A stretch of DNA of 64,000 nt from assembly GCF_910592395.1 (NCBI RefSeq), contig NC_088316.1, forward strand, positions 6,078,001 through 6,142,000. Direction: 5' to 3'. The stretch is from Lineus longissimus. Taxonomy: Eukaryota > Nemertea > Pilidiophora > Heteronemertea > Lineidae. Shown here one piece after another: positions 32,648 to 43,154 of the stretch; within the stretch, counting starts at the first letter, position 1; each line of letters begins with the position of its first letter. A program made the translations under genes and the position numbers. Under the pieces are notes generated by a model. The model ran no database searches. It worked only from the letters and a program-made list of their open reading frames with translations, and was not told the origin of the DNA.

Positions 32648-34750
32648 CCTTAAACCAAAGCCCCAAAAGCACTTGTTTTGGTCTATTTCACTTGTGTTTC
32701 CCCCGTCTCCCAGTCCATAATACATTTACAGTTTACAATCCCCGATCATGGCCCAACAAAAGGTCATCGGTTGACTAAAGGAACACAACTGTTCAATAGA
32801 TTTATAGTTGAATGCGATCAAACTACGTCTTTTCAATCGTGGATTGTAAATTTAACCCCATGGGCCTAGGGAAGGCCCTATAACAATACTTTCGACACAG
32901 TTATTATCTCCGCTGCCTCCACCATGTTACACACAGTGCTCACTGCTGATTCTAAAATGCGCCACCTAGTCAAAACAGGACAAATGTTCTTCTAGGAATA
33001 TATCTCTTTCCAATATTTCGTCATTCATTCCACTATAGTCATCACCTCATCATACTTTCATTGACATCACCGGCACACATTCAGAGCACTCTTCAAATCA
33101 CCTACACAGTGGTTATCCAACTAGGATTATAAAGGTAATTTCTTAGCCCCGCACAGTGGGTTTCAGTCTTGATAAAGGGGCACTATTGCTAGCAGCTAGG
33201 TAGGCAAGATAAAGTTAGCCGAAGTAGCCGATAGGGGTCTCTCACCCCTCAAAGTCCGTCACAACTATTCAAGCTTGTACAAGGAATACATGCAGCGCTG
33301 ACTCTAACAAGACCCAATGGGAATGTCGCACAGTCATCTGTCAAAAACAAGACCTATGTTGTAGTGTGATCTCTTGCCAATATTTAATAATTGCACTATC
33401 GTCATCACCTCATCATACTTCATTGACATTACAGGCACACATTGACATAGACCACTGTTGCAATCAACGACACAGTCGCTATCCAAGTAGCATTATAGAG
33501 GTAATTATCATTATCATACCTCATTAGCATGTGAACCAATCGCGTCGCGTCCTTTGCGATCACGGCAAGGCCTCATGGAATAATGTCTTTCACCGTTGAA
33601 TAATTTTTCATATTCCATGCCTACAACTTCAATTTCTTCATATTCCATGGCTAGAAGTTCAATACTAATATAATATCCAAGATAAAGTTACAAGAAGTAG
33701 TCAATAGGGGTCTCTCACCTCTCACTGTATGTCCACACTATTCACGCTTGTACGAGGAATACATTCAATGCTGAATCTAACAACACCCAGTGCCCTTACT
33801 CTGTATATTAGTCACTGGAAGATGGCCCATTTCACTCCTTGCTTCTACTTCACCTATAGTCTCATTGCAAATGCCTCAGTTCTATGATATCACATTCACT
33901 TTCAGCTGTCATGCAACGCAACAACTGTGCTATCTGCCATCGCACATCAACGAAGAAGTGCAGCCGCCCACATTCCACCTCACGTCTGTCCGACCAGCTG
34001 CAATCCTCGAGGACGCCCCACTGTACCACGATTTCACTCCGATGTTTGACAAGAAGGAGCAGTGCGCGAGATAGGCTAATGAGCAGACTTCCCTCGCTTG
34101 AGTTTCGGAAGAATGTTCCATATCGCGCTAAGCTGACCACTGCTGACCATGACAGGCGTGCATTGGACTGGTACAGGTTGGAACTGAACATTGAATATGC
34201 TGGTGGTGACGCTTTCTGAGAAGTTGGTCGTGACTAATGCAGTATCCTTGGACTTGTCCACAGCATCGTTCAATCATTGCTCTCTGAGCTGCCTTGATTC
34301 TGTACTTACCCAAATACTAAGACCAAATGCCTGTTGACTGTGCTTTAAGAGAGACTGGCGCCATGCCTAGAGATATGACTGACCCCTATTGGCAAATTTG
34401 TATGACTTTATCTTGCCTACCTAGCTGCTGCCTATAGTCTCCCTTTAACTGCGGAACACTTCAAAGTCGATAAAATGCCATGTTCCACCTTTTAATGTGT
34501 TCAGACCGCCATTTTCAAAATAATCAAGTCAGGACACTGCCTTCTAGTCTCATGATAAATTTTGCTTTCCTCAATAATAACATTTCTTCTTCTTCAATGC
34601 TTTCATCATTCCAAACTTCTCCTCCTCTGACTTTTACAGGGGTACAGTCATGGCAATCAAAACCCAAATACTGAGACCAAATGCCTGTTGACTGTGCTTT
34701 AAGAGAGACTGGCGCCATGCCTAGTCTCTCTTAAAGCACAGTCAACAGAC

Positions 34751-35535
34751 GGTGTATTCCTGTTTCGCCTATTCCTGTTCCGCCTATTCCTGTTTCGCCT
34801 ATTCCTGTTTCGCCTAATTCCTGTTTCGCCTATTCAAATGTATTGCTAACCTCCCCACAGACGTAGGAATATGAACCGTCCCTTACTGACCGACCAAACC
34901 CGAGGAGAGCCACATATGTACGCATTGAAACAATACGTCAATGGAGAGAGGGACATAATGAGTTACGTTGATGCCATCAGTTACCTTGTCTGACATAATA
35001 TCATGATATGTATTTTCCACCTTGTTTGACTTTATATGTGCTGTACCTACATGTATATTATGACATGGGTTTTACAGCTGATTTTGATCAAATAATTATG
35101 AGAATGTACAATATTATGTATTTTTATCAAAAACTCATGAATTCAGTTTTCATAAAATAAACGACTGCTTTACTCTACTTAATCTATTAGTTTTTACTGT
35201 GTGTCAGTATGGTCCTATGGTCCTATGGTCAAATAAGTCCCGGACTGTCCCCGCTTTCAAGGTGACTCTTTCAAAACGGTCATGGCATAACAAAGTTGAT
35301 GGCATTTGATTAGTCAAATTGTCATCACATCGTTAACATCATCCAATTGTCCCCTCACATTTTCCCCATAAAATGGACATGCATCCCTAAGGTTCCCCGT
35401 GGGAGAGTCGATTTATTGTAGGGGTACTGGAAAGTAGGCGAAACAGGAATAGGCGAAACAGGAATAGGCGAAACAGGAATAGGCGAAACAGGAATTTTGT
35501 AGGCGAAACAGGAATAGGCGAAACAGGCATAAACC
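34751..35535 (+). mobile_element. 785-bp fold-back element with 15-bp tandem-repeat ends and 8-bp TSD
   Basis: Termini GGTGTATTCCTGTTTCGCC and GGCGAAACAGGCATAAACC are inverted repeats with two mismatches. Inside each end lie arrays of a 15-bp unit (ATTCCTGTTTCGCCT, 34754-34835) and its complement (AGGCGAAACAGGAAT, 35436-35530). CAACAGAC flanks both sides (34743-34750 and 35536-35543), and copies A and B of the host repeat show the empty site with a single CAACAGAC. The interior carries a candidate terminal exon. Confidence 0.85.
34861..34993 (+). CDS. Candidate captured terminal exon inside the fold-back
   Basis: A textbook acceptor (branch-like CTAAC, then CTCCCCACAG) is followed by 43 open codons to a TGA at 34991. 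The end of the frame reads EPHMYALKQYVNGERD... and finishes in ISYLV. An AATAAA lies at 35156-35161, about 165 bp after the stop. This has the form of the last coding exon plus 3' UTR of a host gene, carried between the arms of a mobile element. I cannot identify the parent gene. A chance ORF is possible at this length. Confidence 0.4.
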
Positions 35536-35606
35536 CAACAGACACCGACCCCCTCAGACTCAGAAACCACAAACGCCCAACCCTTCCTGCTACCTTAATA
35601 CTTCTG

Positions 35607-35735
35607 GTTAAAGCCACCATTAACCTAGATAGTTAATGGAAGCTTTATGAAACGGCAGGAACGTCGTTAACGTGCCTTTAGGCCTAAAGGAACTCCATTA
35701 AGCTTTATGAAACAGGTCCCAGATATTTAAGCCCA
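35607..35735 (+). mobile_element. Harbinger-related MITE remnant
   Basis: The text AAAGGAACTCCATTAAGCTT and TTATGAAACAGGTCCC matches the right end of the Harbinger element at 56590-56636. An inner copy (AAGCTTTATGAAACGG) lies 60 bp before. Copy C of the modular repeat ends directly beside it. Confidence 0.5.
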
Positions 35736-36164
35736 GAGTATAATAGAATCGTTTCTTCCCTGGGCGTTCTATCCGGAGACATTTGAAACTTCTACGACCT
35801 GGAATGTTATAGGCGCTGATGTAACTATTGCGCAACACCGACAGCCCGTATCCAGGTAACGCTTTACAGGGCATCTACACATTTATTTACACGAAGTGTT
35901 ATGGTTCAGTTAATGCTTATTTTTTGCTTTATCTCTTACCATGCCAGATATTTGAACATACAGATAAACAAAGTTATGATTTTTTTTGCGGTGTTTTGTA
36001 GAAGAGACGAGACGAGACGTTGCGTGATGATTCAACTATAATATCATTGAATCTACAATGTAGGTCACGCCATGTTCACAATCATATTCCAACATTTCGA
36101 GCAGATATTAGGTCCGCTTTTTATGGTTTTATCTCCTGTCAGTTGACCTGGTGATCTTTTCCAG

Positions 36165-36317
36165 CCATTAAGGACGCTGATAGAACCCGAGGGTCTCCAG
36201 CCGCATCAGCTCCGACCACAGGATTACCCGCCGCAGGTGGAACCACGCGTAGGACGACCTAATCCAGCCTACAGCAACAGCTCGATAAACAAAATGGAGA
36301 TGAATGTGGTTTATTGA
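36165..36317 (+). CDS. Probable C-terminal exon of an SLC6 transporter, in the inverted-repeat spacer
   Basis: After an acceptor-like GGTGATCTTTTCCAG there are 50 codons and a TGA. The frame begins PLRTLIEPEGLQPHQLRP and ends NKMEMNVVY. It starts in phase 0, exactly the phase in which the SLC6 exon at 57111-56932 ends. The opening fits the position after TM12, where SLC6 transporters have a short basic/hydrophobic stretch (L-x-x-L-I-x-P) and then a variable cytosolic tail. Its strand is opposite to the SLC6 exons at 57-64 kb. The link is inference, supported by phase and motif. It might belong to another gene whose other exons are not here. Confidence 0.5.
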   Translation, partial: PLRTLIEPEGLQPHQLRPQDYPPQVEPRVGRPNPAYSNSSINKMEMNVVY

Positions 36318-38204
36318 AAGATATATGAACGATCAATGACGAAATCAGCAAGTCAAGGATGACACTTTCGCCTCCGTCACGCACTGACCTTACGCCTTTT
36401 TGCCTCCAAGCGAACCGAGTAAAATCAAAATCGTATGCTTCAAACTTCGAACTCTGGAATAATTTCATTCATCCTGATCAATCGAGCAGACGCAAAATTG
36501 AGATACAGTTACTATGTGTTGAGGCAATTCAGCCTGTTTTAATGCATCTGTTTCACATACTAGGCCTACAGTATTACACATATTACGAGAGGCCTTTTGC
36601 TCAGGCGCCCTTCAACCGGTTATAAATAGCGTCTACAGTAGCAATGGATGGTACAGAGAATTTGAGGGCGGGTTAGGAGTCCACCAGTATCGTTCTTGTA
36701 AACAACAAAGCGATGACATATCTATTCCTCATGCCACCTTTTCACATTCGTTGCGACATGACAGCAGCAGCGCTTGATTGTTATTTTGTCACATTCCGCT
36801 TCGTCACATTCCGACTATATTGTATATCTGTCAAAAAATGAGTACATAGACAAATGAACGTTAAATTGTGCAAATGGTCAGACTAGAGAACTGGAATTTA
36901 CATATTTCTCACCCCTGAATATAATTAATTGTCTATTTGATATTTGCTCTATTGGCTACAAACTTCAGGCAAATGTCGAATATTCTCGATCAGGCAACAC
37001 TTTCGATGAAAAGGGTAGAATCCATTGTCCCGTATAGATATTTGGTGGTTAGGATTCATGCTGGTTAGGGAAAAAAAGCTACATGTATAATAGGCCAAAT
37101 CAACGTCGGTATGACATGTGATGTATCATTGCTTGGAGTACCTATTATTGAAAACAAGTAACTAATAAACGAGATATTGCACTTTTTACCTTTTCAGTTT
37201 TTGCCCTGTGGTGGCCAAGTGAAGAATTAGATTGGACTGAAATTCGGTGTCAGAGGTTATCTGACCTGGAGAGTCATGTGTACAAAAGTTTCAGGTTGTT
37301 AGCTTTGCGGTTAAGAAACGTGCTTTTGTTACACTCAAACGACCTATTTTAGCCATTTGATCTCTTTGACCTTGAAAAGTAGTCAAATCAAAAACCAATA
37401 GGATGATGTATCATTGCTCAGAGTACCTACCATAAAATATCATCGAAAACAAGTCGGTCACTAATAAGCAAGTCAAGAATCAGATCAGACCGAAATTCAC
37501 TGTCAATGTCATCTTACCGTATTTGTAATGTTTTGTTTTGGCCACGAATCATCCGGTGATCGAGGCACCAGCAATCAGCCGGACTGTATGTATCATGAGG
37601 TTGTGTTATAATTTGCAAAGGTCATACGGCTTTCATTGATACGGAAGCATGCTAAAATACCAAACTGCTTTCGCAAAGATCGTTCTGTCAATGGAGAGAG
37701 AAAGGACTTCGTTTAGAAACAATCAACAACCATTTGAGGCTTTCGCAAAGTTGGGGTTGTATATGGCAAGCCGTTCGTATCAAACTCAGTTGGATTTTTA
37801 TGCGCAGAAAAATTTTTATTGCCAAAATAGACTAGTTTGTCTGATTAAAATGAACAAATAACAAACGGCTTGCCATGGTTATGGAGAATTAACCTAGGGG
37901 ATTTCAAAAACTAGCATAACAATTTCGTAGCCTTTTGTTCATTTATGGGAGATTCTACATGGGAACGGCATGAGCATATTCCACCAGGGAACAAATTATT
38001 CTATTCTGCGCTCAAGTCTCTGAGTTATTGGTGGTCATAGCTTTTATTGAACCATGTACTATAATCCGTCAGAATACAATAGCGCCTGACTCGTTTTCAA
38101 GGATGACATTTCCTACTACTTCACTGGCTGTGTAGGCTTTCATTAACTGGATGTATTTTCCTCTGTCCAATATGCACGTAGCAACCAGCTGCGTTTCTGT
38201 ATGG
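36318..38204 (+). other. Remainder of the inverted-repeat spacer, no gene recognised
   Basis: AT-rich sequence with short ORFs only (longest about 88 codons, at 36359). Two loosely similar stretches mention TGATGTATCATTGCT near 37120 and 37405. I see no exon with a family signature. Confidence 0.5.
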
Positions 38205-40192
38205 TAGTCTAGTGCTCGCTGTCCCCTGAATCAAAACAATGAACAAGGTCAGTATCATGATTGAACGATAAATGTGTACGGTACATAATTTGAAAATGCC
38301 TTAGCGAGAAAACTTTATCTACGTTGAAGCACCGAATCATAGCAAAACACCGTATGATCAGCGGTGCCTCACTGGATGATACGTCAAATAAGTGTGGTAC
38401 AAAGACAGCTGATATCCATGTTATCGGCGTAGTGAATATATTTACTGCGAATCGTGACTCGCATCTGCGTTAAACTGGCGACCTAGATGTTCCCCCTCCA
38501 ATAAATGACAGTACCAGAATGGTGAGATGTATGGACGGAAGTTGCTTAATAAATCTCACCATTTGAATTCGACTGCAACCTCTCCAAACATCGCCCATCT
38601 CTCTAGCTAAGTCATCATGGCGAACCACATCCGAGCAAATTCTGCCTCGGACAGGAACCTGAGATGCAACATCATTTAATGGGGGGGGGGGGGGGGGGGC
38701 GTCCTACAATATTTTCAAACCAAAGCAATATCAGGTATGTGACTTCACCACGGTGTACACCGAATCAAGCATATCCTATATTCATGAATATAGGTATCTG
38801 AAATTCGGTATACGATTTTATCGATTCTATTTAGAAATTTGCATCAAAGGCGGAACGCGTCGAATCACTTCAGTCATCAAGTTTGACAGGTGGTGGTTCG
38901 AGGTAAACAGGTAGTGGAAAGGCAGTTCACCACACGATTCGCGACAACTATCTGCGCAGAAGTCCAATGCGCATCCGGAACCATCCTTGAACTGATAGGG
39001 CTACAAATACTAGGCCTTACCTGGCTTCTACCCATCTAGCATTGGACTCCAAGCAGTACAGACACGTCATCACGAATCTTCTCCGCAAGGCTTTCGATCT
39101 ATTTACGGTAAGTTATTTCTGCACAAATTTATCATCGCATCTTCCACGGTGGCATGGTGATTCAAACACATAATTAGTTTTAATCGAATTTAAAATAAGT
39201 CGCGCTTTTCGCATTCGCAGTTGATCAAGTGTCTTGAAGGGGTGTCGGGTGATGTTACTAAAAAAGTACTTATTAGCAGTCACCCTTTCTATTTCGCTGA
39301 ACAATTGTAGAAAAACGCATTTTGTCATGTATGAGCGAAATTACGTACGAAACTCTGTTGTTTTTTTATTTTTGAGTCGCCACCGTGTGACTGCCATCAG
39401 GATAGAATCCGCTGGTAAAACTATCGCTGGAAGTTGTGTGTGCAAGATGCTCTCCTCCTCTTCAGCCTACATCCCCCTTTTTGGTTGTAAAAAAATTAAA
39501 TGTCTTGACCGACACGAGGCGGTGGTGACTTTGTTGATTCCGTGATTTGTCTTGTTCTGGCCGCGCTTGGTGATACCATACATTTAGTCTGTGGTGATAT
39601 TTGAACACGTCTAAACGCCCCGAGCGGGAATCCTTCAAGTCGGGGTAATCTTTTTAGATTCAGCCATTTATACTTGCACGGATGACTTTATCACCTCCCC
39701 GTGTCATCCAAATTTCTGGGTAGTTTACTTTCACCCTCGAGCTACTTGAGCGGCTCTCGGACTAGAAACGCTGCCTGGAGGTATATACCATCTCATACGA
39801 TCACACATTACTTCATTCTCCCTTTTCAATTTACGAGCCCTTCCCATTGCTCAATCGAAGTCCAGCCTACATCATCGACACGAGGCGGCAAGATTATATA
39901 TTTGGACTAGATCGGTTTGGACCCGTGTGAATCACCCTACTATGTCACACACTGAACGCACTCGCAAATACTTGGGTGAATGGACTTCCGAGGTTGAAAG
40001 CATTGCCATTGAACGGGGGGGGGGGGGGGTTATTGGTTTTCTCTACCCAAGCACCGCAATAAATTGCTAAACCCAAGGCGTCTCACTTACTGAGTTCTTG
40101 AGTGGAAGGGCAGCTTTAGCCTATTGGTGATTGGTGAGACAACCATTACGGACAGTGAGGTACCAATTTCTATTCTTTAATAACTCATGCTT

Positions 40193-40528
40193 CTAAATAA
40201 AGCGTGGGATGTTTAATTGTTGACAGAGGGTTAGCCAGGGTGTTTTGGTTTTGTTGCATTCCCACAATAAGTGCTGTATTGTTTCTTTATGTGTCAAACA
40301 AACACTACATGTATTGGTGTTTGTGAGGTCACATTTGTATAGCCAGGCATTGACAGGTAATATTCTATGTAAAATTTTGTATTGCAACATTTTAAGTTTC
40401 GTGTCCACTATGGCCTGGTATGAGAGGCAGTATATGCCACTCACACAAGGATCATCATTGAGGTTGCCGTCAGTTACAGTCCTCCGTATGTTTTCTGATT
40501 TTTCTGGTGTTTTGCTTGTCCTTTTCAT
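40193..40528 (-). pseudogene. C-terminal fragment of an L1/Tx1-like ORF2 (right arm)
   Basis: Mirror of the relic at 30027-30362, with a few substitutions, for example KSENIRR for KLENIWR. It keeps the CCHC finger. Confidence 0.75.
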
Positions 40529-41189
40529 TTTTGCAAATAAAAAAGTTTTCCGGTTTTTTAAAGATTTTTAAGATTTTTAGTATTAAGATCAACAACTTCT
40601 GTCGAGTTCGTTCTCACATTATTTATTCTTTTCTTCCGATTTTCTGATGTTGAAACCGATTTGACCCGAGTTAGCTCTCCACGCATCGACTCTTTCCACG
40701 TGGAACGATGCACTAGTAAGGCGTTTCCTAGAGCTAGGATCTACCCCTTGACGTCGTGGTGCTGATATCGATTTTTCCGACGATAAATGGAAACGACGTT
40801 GCTTCTTTAATAGCGGGGTGACGTAAACTCGGATCTTGGCGTGCATTCACGTGGCGGGAACGGTATTTCACCCAAGGACTTGTGCGTCCTGAAAATAAAG
40901 AATAACGCGTTTTTCTACTATTTAAGAGCTGAAGTAAAATTGGAAAAGCATCAAACACGTTCAGAAAAATAGTTTACTGATGAACCAGAAGAAGAACAAA
41001 CTTACGGCATAAAAAGCCGACTATTTCTTAAAAGATCCCCGGTACGTATTAAGGGCGCCACTAAACGATATGATGCAGTCACCAGTCTCGGTGTATTCCT
41101 CAGCCATTGGTTGGATTCGTCAATGTACTCTGGAGTTCCTAATATGTAACTTTTCTAATATGTCCATTTTTCTCTCCCCTTCAGGCGCA

Positions 41190-42130
41190 ATGAAGTACAT
41201 GTTGTTTACCGTTTGCATCCTCATGGTTTTTGTTATGGCCAAGGAAGGTTATGGCGTTGGTAGGTCTTGTTTACTGGTGAGAGGGGTTCATCAGGGCAAC
41301 TACTGCCGCAGGAGCTCTGCTGGTTTTATGACAGGCAGCAGCCCCGGCCGTAGATAATGCTGCAAGAGATGCACCAATGATTGGCTGCGTTGCAGTGAGA
41401 AGCTGGTGAGAACATTCAAGGTCGAGAGGTAGATTCAGTCGCAGTGAATCAGTGAATCAGACACGGTACCAATAAGTATTTATTATGAAGGGAGCCTCTT
41501 AGTCATGATTTGCTTGTTGACACGTGCATGGTTTCGACAATCCCCAAGTTTCGCAATTGGTAATCGTTGCCAGGTGATTTACTGGCCCAGTTTAGCGAAT
41601 ATTTTCGCGCAGAGCAAATATACAGGACCTACTTGTATAATTTGCTGCAGCCTTGGCCTGGTAAATTTTCTGAGTCCATATCATGGTTCCTACAATCGGA
41701 GTGAGTGTGTCTAGAAGAACAGCCGATTATAATAACACAGATCCCGGGGTGATCATGTAACATGTGTACTGTTATGAATGAATGTCTGTGGTTTTTCTGG
41801 TGATGGAATTATGTAACTTTCACAATTCTATGAAATTGTGATGCGACAGTGTCAAAAAGTTATAAGAGCAAATGTTCTCACCTAACAAGAATTTCAGCCA
41901 TGAAACAGAAATGTTAGGCCGCGGCTAATACTGTACATGTATTTTGGAGATTGAGTTTTGGACTCTTCTTTTCAGTTCCCTGCAAGACGCTCGGTGCCCA
42001 GTGTGAAAACAACTGCTGTGGTGGTTTGACGTGTGACTGGTGTAAGGATTGTATTGGGCCGGCCTTTGGTAAATGTATCCCAATAAAGAAACCGTCGTCC
42101 TGCGCCTCACATCCTGAGTGCAGAGATTAA
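41190..42130 (+). CDS. Two-exon gene for a small cysteine-rich secreted peptide (right copy)
   Basis: Exon 1 is 41190-41259 (70 bp), the phase-1 intron 41260-41975 (GTAGGT...TTTTCAG) and exon 2 41976-42130 (155 bp), together 75 codons including the stop. The ATG lies 5 bp after a polypyrimidine-AG (41184), so the 5' UTR probably has its own exon. The signal peptide is hydrophobic from residue 4 to 16, with a likely cut near the Gly-Tyr-Gly before the mature part. Ten cysteines form five possible disulfides with a knottin-like CC doublet. AATAAA lies near 42195. Both arm copies are intact. A TATA-like CATAAAAAG is at about 41007 upstream. Exon structure and reading frame are firm; the biological role is unknown. 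Confidence 0.78.
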
Positions 42131-43154
42131 AGCCGTAATCGCATCCTAGTTGCAGGACGTTACAAGGATCTCGATTGATCAAGATGTAAAATTCAAAATA
42201 AAAAGTGCGATATTCAACATGTAATAACCTATAGTATGTTTCTTAGTCCTCATTTGATGGGATCACTGAGTAACAAGGAACCGATACGCGTTTTCACGAA
42301 AAAATCTGCAACAGTATTTCACCTTAGTTGGCTACATGTAGTTCGTGGTCATGCCTGTCCGACTCTCGCAAACAAGGTATGTTCAGATACTTTTGACCTT
42401 CAAGTTTAGAATTAGATATGAGATAACGCGTTTAAAAATTCAACATTTGTGTGAAATCATGAACAAAATTGAGTTACATTTGATCGTGTATGGATGGGGT
42501 ATACTACACTGCAATTCACTGTATAATATCCCCAATCTGAACAATACCACGTATACTACGTTCTACGAGATTCGGTCATGCGCGAGGAGGATGCCATTAT
42601 TATAAGCTGAATGGAGAATGGAAAGGGTGTGTATAAAATGTCTGGTTTTTAAATGACGTTCTGGATACAGTGGCAAAGCCGCGGCGACATTCAAACGCCA
42701 GCCTTTCCTAAACGTCCGCAATTGCCAGAGAAGTCAATAATTTGCTTGTCGCTGGAGACCAGATGCCACTTTCCGATACCTCTGGCATTGGAAATTGGCA
42801 TGATTGTGTCAAATACGTCCGTTCAAAATGACCATGAGATGATGACCGCCGTTACATTTCAATTTCAAATGTGACCTTTGATAATTGATATTTGGTGGTG
42901 TATCATCGATGGGAGTCTTGGTGCCGACAAAAAAGAGAAAGCATCCAGGTAACACCACCCTCAGAACATCAAAACAGTCATGGCATCTCTCTGATCTGAC
43001 TTCTATCAAAAACCAACGACACTCAGTTCTAACTGCTTAGTCCAGGTCACCTCGACCCTATCCGCCGCGCTGCAGAGGGTCGAGGAAGCCTCGTTGATTT
43101 ACCCTAGGCGAGCCATACATGTTCAGTGCATACAGTGGATGCGCTGTCAATACC

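Larger units (their letters stand above)
32651..35606 (-). repeat. Copy C of an unclassified modular repeat family
   Basis: Reverse-complement relative of the insertion at 43155-45903. It starts with CAGAAGTATTAAGG at 35606 and runs leftward, interrupted by a fold-back at 34751-35535. It contains a divergent internal duplication (33013-33350 and 33372-33760) that copy A lacks and copy B partly keeps. A 25-bp perfect hairpin (TGTTGACTGTGCTTTAAGAG and mirror) lies at 34687-34748. Open frames up to about 111 codons occur on both strands but have no recognisable domain. Confidence 0.7.

Noticed and set aside
38892-38910. GGTTCGAGGT as a tRNA B box
   Set aside because: No A box or cloverleaf around it.
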